DNA of 64,000 nt from Cupriavidus metallidurans CH34 (GTDB taxonomy: Bacteria > Pseudomonadota > Gammaproteobacteria > Burkholderiales > Burkholderiaceae), in NCBI RefSeq assembly GCF_000196015.1, contig NC_007973.1, positions 372,001 to 436,000 on the forward strand, given 5' to 3'. Made by a program: the position numbers and the translations under genes. A model generated the notes under the pieces. That model saw only the letters and a list, made by a program, of their open reading frames with translations. It did not search any database and was not told the DNA's origin. How positions within the stretch are numbered: position 1 is the first letter of the stretch; the number at the start of each line of letters is the position of its first letter. Shown here piece after piece: positions 55,217-64,000 of this stretch.

Positions 55217-56116
55217 ATGAATGTAGCCAAGCTGGCTGGCCTGATGATCGCCGCAGGCGTCCTGTGCGGTAACGCGCAGGCCGCAGAGCAGCTCACGGGC
55301 ACGCTGCAGAAGATCAAGGATACGGGTGTCATCACGCTGGGCGTGCGCGATTCGTCGATTCCTTTCAATTACAACCTGGGCGGCGTGCGTCAGGTGGGCT
55401 ATTCCTACGATATCAATATGAAGATCGTGGAAGCCATCAAGGACCAGCTCAAGCTGCCGAACCTGCAGGTCAAGGAAATCCCGATCACGTCGCAGAACCG
55501 CATCACGCTGCTGCAGAACGGCACGATCGACATCGAGTGCGGCTCCACGACCAATAATCTGGAACGCCAGAAGCAGGTCTCCTTCACCGACACCATCTTC
55601 ATTATTGGCACGCGCATCATGGTGAAGAAGGACGGCGGCATCAAGGATTGGGCCGACCTGAAGGGCAAGAACGTGGTGACCACCGCCGGCACGACGTCCG
55701 AGCGCCTGCTGCGCAAGATGAACGATGACCAGAAGCTGGGCATGAACATTATCAGCACCAAGGATCATGGCCAGTCGTTCCTGACGCTGGAATCGGGCCG
55801 TGCCGTGGCATTCATGATGGACGACGCGCTGCTCTACGGCGAGCGCGCCAAGGCCAAGAACCCGAACGACTGGATCGTGGTGGGCAAGCCGCAATCGCGC
55901 GAAGCCTATGGTTGCATGATCCGCAAGGATGATGCACCGTTCAAGAAGGTGTCCGATCAGGTGATCGCCGGCCTGATGAAGGATGGCTCGATCAACACGA
56001 TGTACACCAAGTGGTTCATGCAGCCGGTGCCGCCGAAGGGCCTGAACCTGGACTTCCCGCTGTCCGACGACATGAAGGCGCTCTTCAAGACTCCGAACGA
56101 CAAGGCACTCGACTGA
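55217..56116 (+). CDS. gltI: Glutamate/aspartate ABC transporter substrate-binding protein
   Basis: A 299-residue periplasmic binding protein. The signal peptide MNVAKLAGLMIAAGVLCGN ends at AQA. Family 3 solute-binding signatures are GVITLGVRDSSIPFNYNL and VGYSYDINMKIVEAI; NGTIDIECGSTTN is typical of GltI. ATG 55217 has AAGGAG. First gene of gltIJKL, downstream of glutamate dehydrogenase. Confidence 0.93.
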   Translation: MNVAKLAGLMIAAGVLCGNAQAAEQLTGTLQKIKDTGVITLGVRDSSIPFNYNLGGVRQVGYSYDINMKIVEAIKDQLKLPNLQVKEIPITSQNRITLLQNGTIDIECGSTTNNLERQKQVSFTDTIFIIGTRIMVKKDGGIKDWADLKGKNVVTTAGTTSERLLRKMNDDQKLGMNIISTKDHGQSFLTLESGRAVAFMMDDALLYGERAKAKNPNDWIVVGKPQSREAYGCMIRKDDAPFKKVSDQVIAGLMKDGSINTMYTKWFMQPVPPKGLNLDFPLSDDMKALFKTPNDKALD

Positions 56117-56181
56117 TCCCCACGATTGGAGCAGTGCGAAACGGAAGGAGCAGTCCTTCCGTTTCTTTTTGAGGACGCATC

Positions 56182-56910
56182 ATGGATTACGCTTTTCATT
56201 GGGGAGTCTTCCTCGAGCAGGCGGCGGCGAACGAGACCTACCTGGACTGGATGATTTCCGGTCTCAAGGTGACGATCGCGCTTGGCCTGTCCTCGTGGAT
56301 CATCGCTCTCGCCATCGGATCGGTGCTGGGCGTGCTGCGCACCGTGCCGAACAAGTGGCTGTCGGGGATCGCCGCCACCTACGTCGAGATCTTCCGGAAC
56401 ATTCCGCTGCTGGTGCAGCTTTTCATCTGGTACTTCGTCGGCCCCGAACTGCTGCCCGGCGGCGAGGCGATCAAGCAGATGAATCCGTTCACCCAGCAGT
56501 TCCTGGCCGCCATGCTCTGTCTGGGCACCTTCACGGCCGCCCGGGTTTGCGAACAGGTGCGCTCGGGTATCAATTCGCTGCCGCGCGGCCAGAAGAACGC
56601 CGGCCTGGCGATGGGTTTCACGCTGCCGCAGACGTATCGCTACGTGCTGCTGCCGATGGCATTCCGCGTTATCGTGCCGCCGCTGACTTCCGAGTTTCTG
56701 AATATCTTCAAGAACTCGGCCGTGGCGTCGACGATCGGTCTGCTGGAACTGGCCGCGCAGGGGCGCCAGCTGGTGGACTACACCGCGCGCCCGTATGAGT
56801 CGTTCATCGCCGTCACGGTGCTGTACGCGCTCATCAACTTCACCGTGATGCTGATCATGCGCTGGGTGGAACGTCGCACCCGCGTGCCCGGCTTCATCGG
56901 TGGCAAGTAA
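56182..56910 (+). CDS. gltJ: Glutamate/aspartate ABC transporter permease GltJ
   Basis: A 242-residue permease of the His/Glu/Gln family with about five helices. The conserved EAA-like loop is [28 protein letters not shown]. It starts 65 bp after gltI with GAGGA as ribosome site, and gltK follows after 11 bp. Confidence 0.93.
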   Translation: MDYAFHWGVFLEQAAANETYLDWMISGLKVTIALGLSSWIIALAIGSVLGVLRTVPNKWLSGIAATYVEIFRNIPLLVQLFIWYFVGPELLPGGEAIKQMNPFTQQFLAAMLCLGTFTAARVCEQVRSGINSLPRGQKNAGLAMGFTLPQTYRYVLLPMAFRVIVPPLTSEFLNIFKNSAVASTIGLLELAAQGRQLVDYTARPYESFIAVTVLYALINFTVMLIMRWVERRTRVPGFIGGK

Positions 56911-56921
56911 GGAGCTGGAAC

Positions 56922-57605
56922 ATGGCATACGAATTTGATTTCAGCTCGATCAACCCCTCCACGCTGCATGTGCTGGGCGAAGGGATGCTCGTGTCGGCCA
57001 AGATCACCGTGACCGCGGTGATCGTCGGCATCGTCTGGGGCACGATTCTGGCGATGATGCGCCTGTCGTCGAACAAGCTGCTGAACTGGTTCGCGCAGGG
57101 GTATGTGACCCTCTTCCGCTCCATCCCGCTGGTGATGGTGCTGTTGTGGTTCTTCCTGATCATTCCGCAGTTGCTGCAGAAGACGTTCAACCTGTCGGCG
57201 GCATCGGACCTGCGCATGACTTCGGCGCTGATCGCGTTCTCGCTGTTCGAGGCCGCGTATTACTCGGAGATCATCCGCGCCGGTATCCAGAGCGTGTCGC
57301 GCGGGCAGATGTTCGCCGCGCAGGCGATGGGCATGACCTATGGCCAGAGCATGCGGCTGGTGATCCTGCCGCAGGCGTTCCGCAACATGGTGCCGCTGCT
57401 GCTGACGCAGGGCATCATCCTGTTCCAGGATACGTCGCTGGTCTACGTGAGCGCGCTGGCGGACTTCTTCGGCCAGGCGTACGGCATTGGCGAACGTGAT
57501 GGCCGCATCGTCGAGATGCTGCTTTTCGCCGGCCTCATCTACTTCATCATTTGTTTCTCCGCTTCGCTGCTGGTCAAGCGTTACCAGAAAAAGGTGGCTG
57601 TATGA
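56922..57605 (+). CDS. gltK: Glutamate/aspartate ABC transporter permease GltK
   Basis: The second permease, 227 residues. The EAA loop is [28 protein letters not shown]. It pairs with GltJ to form the membrane channel. The stop overlaps the gltL start (ATGA). Confidence 0.93.
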   Translation: MAYEFDFSSINPSTLHVLGEGMLVSAKITVTAVIVGIVWGTILAMMRLSSNKLLNWFAQGYVTLFRSIPLVMVLLWFFLIIPQLLQKTFNLSAASDLRMTSALIAFSLFEAAYYSEIIRAGIQSVSRGQMFAAQAMGMTYGQSMRLVILPQAFRNMVPLLLTQGIILFQDTSLVYVSALADFFGQAYGIGERDGRIVEMLLFAGLIYFIICFSASLLVKRYQKKVAV

Positions 57606-58336
57606 TCGAAATCAATAACGTTTCCAAGTGGTACGGCGCCTTCCAGGTGCTGACCGACTGCACCACCAAGGTTGCCAAGGGTGAAGTGGTGGTGGTGTGC
57701 GGTCCGTCCGGTTCGGGCAAGTCCACGCTGATCAAGACCGTCAATGCGCTGGAGCCGTTCCAGAAGGGCGACATCCTCGTCGACGGCACGTCGGTGGGCA
57801 ATCCGAAGACCAACCTGCCCAAACTGCGTTCGCGCGTGGGCATGGTGTTCCAGAACTTCGAACTGTTCCCGCACCTGTCGATCACCGAGAACCTGACCAT
57901 CGCGCAGATGAAGGTGCTGGGCCGCTCGAAGGACGAGGCGATGGCAAAGGGCCTGAAGTATCTGGAGCGCGTGGGCCTGAAGAGCCAGGCGGAAAAGTAC
58001 CCGGGCCAGCTTTCCGGTGGTCAGCAGCAGCGCGTGGCGATTGCCCGCGCGCTGTCGATGGACCCGATCTGCATGTTGTTCGACGAACCGACCTCGGCGC
58101 TCGACCCGGAAATGGTCAACGAGGTGCTGGACGTGATGGTGCAGCTCGCGCAGGAAGGCATGACCATGATGTGCGTGACCCACGAAATGGGCTTCGCGCG
58201 CAAGGTGGCCAACCGCGTGATCTTCATGGATGCCGGCAAGATCGTGGAAGACTGCGCGAAGGAAGAGTTCTTCGGCAACATCGACGCCCGCTCGGACCGC
58301 GCCAAGCAGTTCCTGTCGAAGATCCTGCACCACTGA
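57602..58336 (+). CDS. gltL: Glutamate/aspartate ABC transporter ATPase GltL
   Basis: A 244-residue ATPase with Walker [10 protein letters not shown], signature [15 protein letters not shown] and Walker [14 protein letters not shown], typical of polar amino acid importers. Starts at ATG 57602 over the gltK stop, so gltJKL are tightly coupled. An intrinsic terminator follows. Confidence 0.95.
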   Translation: MIEINNVSKWYGAFQVLTDCTTKVAKGEVVVVCGPSGSGKSTLIKTVNALEPFQKGDILVDGTSVGNPKTNLPKLRSRVGMVFQNFELFPHLSITENLTIAQMKVLGRSKDEAMAKGLKYLERVGLKSQAEKYPGQLSGGQQQRVAIARALSMDPICMLFDEPTSALDPEMVNEVLDVMVQLAQEGMTMMCVTHEMGFARKVANRVIFMDAGKIVEDCAKEEFFGNIDARSDRAKQFLSKILHH

Positions 58337-58368
58337 GCGCAGGCAACCAGACGGACGCAAGCGCCGAG

Positions 58369-58402
58369 TGCCCCTTCCCGCCACGCCGGAAGGGGCATTT
58401 TC
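58369..58402 (+). terminator. Intrinsic terminator after gltL
   Basis: TGCCCCTTCC, 9-base loop, GGAAGGGGCA, then TTTTCATTT: a 10-bp perfect stem closing the gltIJKL operon. Confidence 0.88.
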
Positions 58403-58408
58403 ATTTGG

Positions 58409-58461
58409 TCAGGGTCGGACTCAGGGTCGGACTCAGTGGCGGGCTCAGGGTCGGACTCAGG
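58409..58461. repeat. 12-bp tandem repeat at the 3' end of the amidotransferase gene
   Basis: Four consecutive units of TCAGGGTCGGAC (the third reads TCAGTGGCGGGC) plus a partial fifth, from 58409. Read on the minus strand each unit begins with TGA in the same frame, and the stop codon of the amidotransferase (58457-58459) is the first of them. Confidence 0.9.
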
Positions 58462-59287
58462 TGCAGGCCGTATTTGCCGCGTTCTTCGCCTGGACTTCCG
58501 GTGGGATGGGCACGCTCCACGTCATGGTGGGCCGACCGTCCTCGAACATGATCAACTCGCCCGGCGCGAACTGGGTCCAGGTCTCGTTGTCCGTCAGCGG
58601 CGCGGTGGCGATCACGGCCACGCGGTCATCGGGCGTGGTCACCTGCGCGAAGTCGATCGACAGGTCGGCATCGATCAGATGCGCCTTCGAGAATGGCCAC
58701 TGGCGCACGATGTAGTACAGGCGCGTGGAGCAGTGGGCGAACAGCGCCTGCCCGTTGCAGAGCAGGAAGTTGAACACCCCATGCAGCGTGATGTCGCGCG
58801 TGATGTCGGCCAGCGCATGGCCGAGTTCGTTGAGCGGCGGCTGAGATCCGGGAAAGCGCTTGCGCAGGCCCTGCATCAGCGCGCAGAACGCCAGCTCGCT
58901 GTCGGTGTCTCCCACCGGCTGGTAGACGCCGGACAGGAACGGCGCAAAGCCGTGCAAGTCGCCGTTGTGGGCAAAGATCCAGTGCCGTCCCCAGAGTTCT
59001 CGCATGAACGGATGGCAGTTCTCGAGCAGTACAGTGCCCTGCGTGGCCTTGCGGATATGCGAGATCACGTTCTTCGACTTGATCGGGTAGCGCTTGATCA
59101 GGTCGGCCACCGGCGAGGTACCCGCCGACTGGTTGTCGATGAACAGCCGGCAGGCCTTGTCCTCGAAGAATGCGACGCCGAATCCATCGGAATGATGGTC
59201 GGTCACACCGCCGCGGGCGGCGAAGCCGGTAAAGGAAAACGTCACGTCCGTGGGCGTGGCGCAATTCATGCCTAGAAGCTGGCACAT
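58457..59287 (-). CDS. Class II glutamine amidotransferase (YafJ-like)
   Basis: A 276-residue N-terminal nucleophile hydrolase. The catalytic cysteine is Cys2 (MCQLLGMN), exposed after Met removal. Further GATase_4 motifs are HSDGFGVAFFED, HIRKATQG and AHNGDL. YafJ-type proteins are stand-alone glutaminase-fold enzymes of unknown acceptor, some now linked to gamma-glutamyl amide cleavage. The open frame far upstream (to 60643) runs through ttuC antisense and is not real. Its 3' end is bordered by the 12-bp repeat. Confidence 0.92.
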   Translation of the reverse strand: MCQLLGMNCATPTDVTFSFTGFAARGGVTDHHSDGFGVAFFEDKACRLFIDNQSAGTSPVADLIKRYPIKSKNVISHIRKATQGTVLLENCHPFMRELWGRHWIFAHNGDLHGFAPFLSGVYQPVGDTDSELAFCALMQGLRKRFPGSQPPLNELGHALADITRDITLHGVFNFLLCNGQALFAHCSTRLYYIVRQWPFSKAHLIDADLSIDFAQVTTPDDRVAVIATAPLTDNETWTQFAPGELIMFEDGRPTMTWSVPIPPEVQAKNAANTACT

Positions 59288-59416
59288 GGCGAAGGCACCG
59301 TGCGGCAGGGGGCTGCCGCTTTGCAATAGAATGCAGGCATTATCCTGCGCGTGCCCGGCGCTGCCAAGCACGGCGGCGGTACGCGCCTCCCCCGCAGTCA
59401 CCCCTCCTTCCCAGCC
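59288..59416. promoter_or_regulatory. Divergent region between the amidotransferase and ttuC
   Basis: A 129-bp gap with a TAGAAT (59327-59332) and a GCAGG-cattat-CCTGC dyad (about 59334-59349). The dyad may be an operator for ttuC-ttuD. No proper -35 was found. Confidence 0.3.
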
Positions 59417-60490
59417 ATGAGTCAATACAGGATCGCTGTCATTCCCGGAGACGGAATCGGAACGGAAGTGATGCCCGAAGGCATCCGCGTCATGGATGCC
59501 ACCGCACGACGTTTCGGCATCGATTTTCAGTGGGACCACTTCGACTTTTCCAGTTACGCGTACTACGAGCGCCACGGCAAGATGCTGCCGGACGACTGGT
59601 TTGACACCCTGGTCAAGTACGACGCCATCTACTTTGGCGCGGTTGGCTGGCCGGCGAAGATTGCCGATCACGTGTCGCTGTGGGGCTCCCTGCTGCAGTT
59701 CCGGCGCTCGTTCGACCAGTATGTGAACCTGCGCCCGGTCCGGCTGATGCCCGGCATCAAGAGCCCGCTGGCCGACCGCAAGCCGGGCGACATCGATTTC
59801 TACGTGGTGCGCGAGAACACCGAGGGTGAGTATTCGAGTATCGGTGGGCGCATGTTCCCGGGTACCGAGCGCGAGATCGTGATGCAGGAGACGGTGATGA
59901 GCCGGCACGGCGTCGACCGCATCCTGAAATTCGCGTTCGAACTGGCGCAGAAACGCCCGAAGAAGCACCTGACGTCGGCCACCAAGTCCAACGGGATCTC
60001 GATCACGATGCCGTACTGGGACGAACGGGTGGAGGCGATGGCCGCCAACTATCCAGGCATGAAGGTCGACAAGTACCACATCGACATCCTGACCGCCCAC
60101 TTCGTACAGCACCCGGACTGGTTCGACGTAGTGGTGGCCAGCAACCTGTTCGGCGACATCCTGTCCGATCTCGGCCCGGCCTGTACCGGCACGATCGGCG
60201 TGGCGCCATCGGGCAACATCAATCCTGATAAGGTCTATCCCAGCTTGTTCGAGCCCGTGCATGGCTCGGCGCCCGACATCGCTGGCCAGGGCATCGCCAA
60301 TCCGATCGGCCAGATCTGGTGCGGTGCAATGATGCTCGAACACCTGGGCCACGCCGAGGCTGGCGCGGCCGTGCTGGCGGCCATCGAGCAGGTGCTGGCC
60401 GCGGGACCGGGTCATGCGCCGCTGACGCGTGATATTGGCGGTACCGCCTCCACGGCCGATCTCGGCCAGGCCATCGCGGAGGCGCTGTGA
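59417..60490 (+). CDS. ttuC: Tartrate dehydrogenase/decarboxylase, isopropylmalate dehydrogenase family
   Basis: A 357-residue NAD-dependent beta-decarboxylating dehydrogenase. Motifs are IPGDGIGTEVMPEG, VVRENTEGEYSSIGGR and ASNLFGDILSDL, the last holding metal-binding Asp residues. The VRENTEGEYSSIGGR loop matches tartrate/D-malate dehydrogenases rather than LeuB. It oxidises tartrate and may also decarboxylate malate. Followed by a glycerate kinase, which fits tartrate use. Confidence 0.88.
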   Translation: MSQYRIAVIPGDGIGTEVMPEGIRVMDATARRFGIDFQWDHFDFSSYAYYERHGKMLPDDWFDTLVKYDAIYFGAVGWPAKIADHVSLWGSLLQFRRSFDQYVNLRPVRLMPGIKSPLADRKPGDIDFYVVRENTEGEYSSIGGRMFPGTEREIVMQETVMSRHGVDRILKFAFELAQKRPKKHLTSATKSNGISITMPYWDERVEAMAANYPGMKVDKYHIDILTAHFVQHPDWFDVVVASNLFGDILSDLGPACTGTIGVAPSGNINPDKVYPSLFEPVHGSAPDIAGQGIANPIGQIWCGAMMLEHLGHAEAGAAVLAAIEQVLAAGPGHAPLTRDIGGTASTADLGQAIAEAL

Positions 60491-61785
60491 ATCCACAGGT
60501 CGATCCCCGTACATTGCTGCTGGAGAGCTTCCGCGCCGCCGTGGCGGCAGCCGATCCGCTCGAAATCGTGGCCGCGCACCTGCCGCCACCGCACGCGGGC
60601 GGCCGCACGCTGGTCGTTGGGGCAGGCAAGGCCGCGGCGTCAATGGCGCTGGCCGTCGAACGCGCGTACCAGGGCAAGGCCAAACTGGAAGGCATCGTCG
60701 TCACGCGCTATGCGCACGGCCTGCCGACCGAACATATCCGCGTGATCGAAGCCGGCCATCCCGTGCCGGACGAGGCCGGCGAGCAGGCCGCCGCCGACAT
60801 CCTTGCCCGCGTGCAGGCGCTGGGCCCGGATGACCGGCTGATCGTGCTGGTCTCCGGCGGCGGGTCGAGCCTGCTGTCGTTGCCGGCCGAAGGCATTCCC
60901 ATGGCCGACCTCAAGGCCACCACGCGCGAGCTGCTGCGGTGCGGGGCGCCGATCACGGACATGAATATCGTGCGCAAGCACACCTCGCGCATCCAGGGCG
61001 GCCGTCTGGCGCAGGCCAGCCGCGCCCCAGTCACCACGCTGATCGTCTCGGACGTGGCCGGCGACGACCCGAGCGCGATTGCATCGGGTCCGACCGTGCC
61101 GGACGCAAGCACGTACGCCGATGCGCTGGCGATCCTCAAGCGCTATGGCGCGGCGGTGCCGGCAACCGTGCAGGCGCATCTGGAGCGCGGCGCGCGTGGC
61201 GAGGTCGAGGAAACGCCGAAGCCGGGCGATCCGCTGTTCATGAACGTGGACAATCGCATGATCGCCACGGCACACGACAGCCTGGAAGCCGCGGCGGCTG
61301 AGTTCCGTCGCCAGGGCGTCAATGCGGTAGTGCTCGGCGATACCGTGACTGGCGAGGCGCAGGAGGTGGCCCGCGTCTACGCGGCGCTGGTGCGCGAGAT
61401 TCGAGCGTACAATGCGCCGTTCGCAGCGCCGGTTGCGCTGATTTCTGGCGGTGAATGCACGGTCACATTGCCAAGCGGCGCGTCCGAATCGGCGCGCGGC
61501 GGGCGGTGCTCTGAATTCCTGCTGTCTCTGGCGATCGAATTGGCAGGCACGCCGAATGTCCACGCGATCGCGGCCGATACCGACGGTATCGACGGGTCCG
61601 AAGACAATGCCGGCGCGTTGCTGGCGCCCGATTCGCTGGCCCGCGCGGAAGGCAGCGGCACTTCGGCCCGGCAGAAGCTCGACGCACACGACGCGTGGGG
61701 CTTTTTCGATGCGATCGGCGACCTGGTCGTGACCGGCCCGACGCGTACCAATGTGAATGACTACCGCGCCATTCTGATTCTCTAG
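60487..61785 (+). CDS. ttuD: Glycerate 2-kinase (MOFRL family, TtuD/GckA)
   Basis: A 432-residue MOFRL/DUF4147-family kinase. The N-terminal part has [12 protein letters not shown], then [14 protein letters not shown] and the conserved [18 protein letters not shown]; the C-terminal MOFRL domain contains the SGGECTVTL and ADTDGIDG motifs. It phosphorylates D-glycerate to 2-phosphoglycerate, though the family was first called hydroxypyruvate reductase. Starts at GTG 60487 overlapping the ttuC stop (GTGA). Confidence 0.92.
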   Translation: MNPQVDPRTLLLESFRAAVAAADPLEIVAAHLPPPHAGGRTLVVGAGKAAASMALAVERAYQGKAKLEGIVVTRYAHGLPTEHIRVIEAGHPVPDEAGEQAAADILARVQALGPDDRLIVLVSGGGSSLLSLPAEGIPMADLKATTRELLRCGAPITDMNIVRKHTSRIQGGRLAQASRAPVTTLIVSDVAGDDPSAIASGPTVPDASTYADALAILKRYGAAVPATVQAHLERGARGEVEETPKPGDPLFMNVDNRMIATAHDSLEAAAAEFRRQGVNAVVLGDTVTGEAQEVARVYAALVREIRAYNAPFAAPVALISGGECTVTLPSGASESARGGRCSEFLLSLAIELAGTPNVHAIAADTDGIDGSEDNAGALLAPDSLARAEGSGTSARQKLDAHDAWGFFDAIGDLVVTGPTRTNVNDYRAILIL

Positions 61786-61817
61786 ATTTCCCCGTCTTAC
61801 TCGTTTCGCTCGTCCCC

Positions 61818-62852
61818 ATGACCCAGAAACTCACCATCACCCGCCCGGACGACTGGCACCTGCACCTGCGCGATGGCGCGGCGCTGGCGGCCGTACTGCC
61901 CGACACGGCACGCCAGTTCGCACGTGCCATCATCATGCCGAACCTGAAGCCGCCCGTGACCACGGTGGATCAGGCCAGTGCCTACCGCGCGCGCATTCTG
62001 GCCGCGCTGCCGGCCGGCATGGCGTTCGAGCCGCTGATGACGCTGTACCTGACCGACAACACGCCGCCGGAGGAAATCGTCGCGGCCCGTGCCAGCGGTT
62101 TCGTCCACGGCGTCAAGCTGTATCCGGCCGGCGCCACCACCAACAGCGATGCCGGCGTGACCGATATCCGCCGCTGCGCCGCCACGCTTGAGGCGATGCA
62201 GCGTGAAGGTGTGCCGCTGCTGGTCCACGGCGAGGTCACTGATGGCGACATCGACATCTTCGATCGCGAGGCCGTGTTCATCGACCGCGTGATGAAGCCG
62301 CTGCGCCGCGACTTCCCGGAGCTCAAGGTGGTGTTCGAACACATCACCACCCGCGATGCGGCCCAGTACGTGGCCGAGGCCGAAGGCCCGGTCGGCGCGA
62401 CGATTACCGCGCACCACCTGCTGTACAACCGTAATGCGATCTTCACGGGCGGGATTCGTCCGCACTACTACTGCCTGCCGGTGCTCAAGCGCGAGATCCA
62501 CCGCGAGGCGCTGGTCAAGGCCGCGACGTCGGGCAGCCCGCGTTTCTTCCTTGGCACTGACAGCGCACCCCACGCACGCGGCCTCAAGGAGCACGCATGC
62601 GGCTGCGCCGGCTGCTACACGGCGCTCCATGCGATGGAGCTCTATGCCGAAGCGTTCGACGCTGCCGGCGCGCTGGACAAGCTCGAGGCATTCTCCAGCT
62701 TCAACGGCCCGGCCTTCTACGGCCTGCCGCGCAATAGCGGCACGCTGACGCTGACGCGCGAAGACTGGGAACTGCCGGCCGAGCTGCCGTACGGTGATAC
62801 CACGCTGGTGCCGCTGCGCGCCGGCGAAACGCTGCGCTGGAAGGCGAGCTGA
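61818..62852 (+). CDS. pyrC: Dihydroorotase, type II
   Basis: A 344-residue zinc amidohydrolase of pyrimidine synthesis that cyclises carbamoyl aspartate. The zinc ligands His14 and His16 lie in WHLHLRDG; the carboxylated Lys is Lys100 in GVKLYPAG; the catalytic Asp is Asp248 in GTDSAPH. Length and motifs match E. coli PyrC (348 residues). Confidence 0.96.
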   Translation: MTQKLTITRPDDWHLHLRDGAALAAVLPDTARQFARAIIMPNLKPPVTTVDQASAYRARILAALPAGMAFEPLMTLYLTDNTPPEEIVAARASGFVHGVKLYPAGATTNSDAGVTDIRRCAATLEAMQREGVPLLVHGEVTDGDIDIFDREAVFIDRVMKPLRRDFPELKVVFEHITTRDAAQYVAEAEGPVGATITAHHLLYNRNAIFTGGIRPHYYCLPVLKREIHREALVKAATSGSPRFFLGTDSAPHARGLKEHACGCAGCYTALHAMELYAEAFDAAGALDKLEAFSSFNGPAFYGLPRNSGTLTLTREDWELPAELPYGDTTLVPLRAGETLRWKAS

Positions 62853-62857
62853 GTCGG

Positions 62858-63646
62858 TTGCTGTCGACGATCGACTGGACGCGGCCGTGGTTCCTGCCAT
62901 TCGCCGCGTCCGCATCCTGCCTCGATGGCAGTGACCTGCGCGAGGCTTTCAACGCGGCGGCATTGGGCAGCCTCAACGCCCAGGGTTTGCCGCTGCGCTT
63001 CGTGCCCCAGGACAGTCTGCCCGAAGGTGTGGCCTACGAGTCCCACATCTTCGCCACCGGGCAGGTGCCAACGCGCGACAACCTGCACGACACATTCAAC
63101 GCGCTAATTTGGCTGCATTTCCCTGAGACCAAGCGACTGCTCAACCGGCTGCAAGCCGAGGCCATCGAGCGGGACGGCGTGCAAGCCGTGCGCGGGGGCC
63201 TGCGTGACGCGGCGACGTTGTTCGACGAGAACGCCGTGATTCTGGTCAGCGAAGATGCAACGATTGCCAATGCGCTGCGCGGATTTGCCTGGCGCAAACT
63301 GTTTGTCTCACGTCGTGATGCCTGGCGCGATACCTGCGCGGTAGTGCCGTTCGGTCATGCGCTGCTGGAAAAATTGGTACAGCCCTACAAGTCCGTGACC
63401 GCCCATGCATGGTGGATTCCGGCGTCGCCGACGACGCCGATCGCCAGGCTCGACGGCATGCTGGCGGCGTCACTGGCCGAGGCTGCGGAGCAGGGGCGTC
63501 TCAAGGGTGGCCGCAGTTTCGCGCCGCTGCCGGTGATGGGCATTCCGGGTTGGTGTGGCGAGAGCGCTGCCCCTGGTTTCTACGACGATGCCAGCGTGTT
63601 TCGGCCCGGACGCCGCGGCGCGGCCGCCAATGCCGAGGCGGGCTGA
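62858..63646 (+). CDS. DUF3025-family protein
   Basis: A 262-residue protein of DUF3025, unknown function. Characteristic segments are RFVPQDSLPEGVAYESHIF, TRDNLHDTFNALIWLHFP and VPFGHALLEKLVQPYKSVTAHAWW. No signal peptide or catalytic motif is evident. The start is TTG 62858, 5 bp after pyrC; there is no ATG or GTG in frame nearby, and AAGGCGAG lies 9-16 bases upstream, so pyrC and this gene may be co-translated. rnpB follows after a short promoter. Confidence 0.82.
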   Translation: MLSTIDWTRPWFLPFAASASCLDGSDLREAFNAAALGSLNAQGLPLRFVPQDSLPEGVAYESHIFATGQVPTRDNLHDTFNALIWLHFPETKRLLNRLQAEAIERDGVQAVRGGLRDAATLFDENAVILVSEDATIANALRGFAWRKLFVSRRDAWRDTCAVVPFGHALLEKLVQPYKSVTAHAWWIPASPTTPIARLDGMLAASLAEAAEQGRLKGGRSFAPLPVMGIPGWCGESAAPGFYDDASVFRPGRRGAAANAEAG

Positions 63647-63672
63647 CCGGCACCGCGCATCGGTGTTAGACT
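63643..63672 (+). promoter_or_regulatory. Promoter of rnpB
   Basis: CTGACC (63643-63648), 18 bp, TAGACT (63667-63672). Ten bases downstream is the expected 5' end of RNase P RNA, which supports the assignment. The -35/-10 pair is nearly the same as that proposed for the TetR gene. Confidence 0.7.
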
Positions 63673-63681
63673 GCGGGCCGC

Positions 63682-64000
63682 AAAGCAGGCCAGACAATCG
63701 CTGCTTGCATCGCAAGGTGCAAGGGGAGGAAAGTCCGGACTCCACAGGGCAGGGTGTTGGCTAACAGCCATCCACGGTAACGTGCGGAATAGGGCCACAG
63801 AGACGAGTCTTGCCGCTGGCTTCGGCTGGCGGGAAGGGTGAAACGCGGTAACCTCCACCTGGAGCAATCCCAAATAGGCAGACGATGAAGCGGCCCGCCG
63901 AGTCTGCGGGTAGGGAGCTGGAGCCGGCCGGTAACGGTCGGCCTAGAGGAATGGTTGTCACGTTCCGGGCGCCGCAAGGCGTGCGGGGCGCACAGAATCC
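63682..64000 (+). ncRNA. rnpB: RNase P RNA, bacterial type A (3' end outside window)
   Basis: The catalytic RNA that matures tRNA 5' ends. The start AAAGCAGGCCAGACAATCG parallels E. coli M1 RNA. Conserved region I (GAGGAAAGTCCGGACTCC, at 63725-63742) and the ACAGGGCAGGGTG, GGGTGAAACG, GTAAGAGC-type segments follow in order. The last bases (GCACAGAATCC) belong to the late conserved region, so only some 20-30 bases at the 3' end are missing. Open frames across it are not coding. Confidence 0.96.

Noticed and set aside
59288..60643. Amidotransferase extended to 728 residues
   Set aside because: The upstream part is antisense to ttuC; class II amidotransferases need Cys immediately after the initiator Met, which is met at 59287.
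63682..64000. Short open frames across the end of the window
   Set aside because: The region is RNase P RNA; the frames are incidental.

Overview
The window is 64 kb of GC-rich (roughly two-thirds G+C by eye) chromosomal backbone from a beta-proteobacterium of the Burkholderiaceae. Gene content and order fit Cupriavidus or a close Ralstonia-type relative: otsB-GH15-otsA, a 1,324-residue DUF3683 oxidoreductase, ubiE-Tim44-ubiJ-ubiB, fmdB-DUF502-aspS-nudB, a five-gene beta-oxidation cluster, gdhA-gltIJKL, and rnpB. The assignment is inferred from gene content and was not tested by a database search. I see no insertion sequence, prophage, integrase, tRNA, rRNA operon or CRISPR array; codon use and GC look even throughout.

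Layout. 1-964: the 3' part of an OprB-type porin. 977-3357 (minus): queF and ilvA. 3551-7636 (plus): a trehalose operon, otsB, a GH15 glycosidase and otsA. 7683-15818 (minus): an eight-gene molybdenum hydroxylase operon, coxS-coxL-coxM-coxD-coxE-coxG-xdhC-mocA; its large subunit has the form II motif, so the substrate may not be CO. 16068-28081 (plus): a YqaA membrane protein, the giant DUF3683 flavin/iron-sulfur oxidoreductase, a HIT protein, an SbmA/YddA-type ABC exporter, DUF971, and the ubiquinone genes ubiE, ubiJ and ubiB around a Tim44-domain protein. 28416-37387: an SSS symporter behind a structured leader, then fmdB, DUF502, aspS (non-discriminating signature), an orphan coiled-coil membrane protein, nudB, an EEP hydrolase, mobB (minus) and a cardiolipin synthase.

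37722-45880 (plus): a TetR regulator with an operator on its own promoter, then a beta-oxidation module (acyl-CoA dehydrogenase, FadN-type fusion, thiolase, DegV/FakB-like lipid binder, enoyl-CoA hydratase). 45962-51205: a YciA-type thioesterase, an Atm1-type exporter, and a three-gene NitT/TauT ABC importer behind a textbook sigma-54 promoter and a long perfect palindrome. 51273-58336: Lrp and a thiol-dioxygenase cupin (minus), a LysR regulator with a T-N11-A site in front of gdhA, then the glutamate/aspartate importer gltIJKL. 58457-64000: a class II amidotransferase (minus), then ttuC-ttuD of tartrate/glycerate metabolism, pyrC, DUF3025 and the 5' nine-tenths of RNase P RNA.

No clearly new multi-gene system stands out. 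The best leads are regulatory: the sigma-54/palindrome promoter region, the LysR box overlapping the gdhA promoter, the TetR operator overlapping its -35, a scattered family of CTCTCCC/GGGAGAG intergenic hairpins, a 12-bp tandem repeat that reiterates a stop codon, and the structured leader of the SSS symporter.
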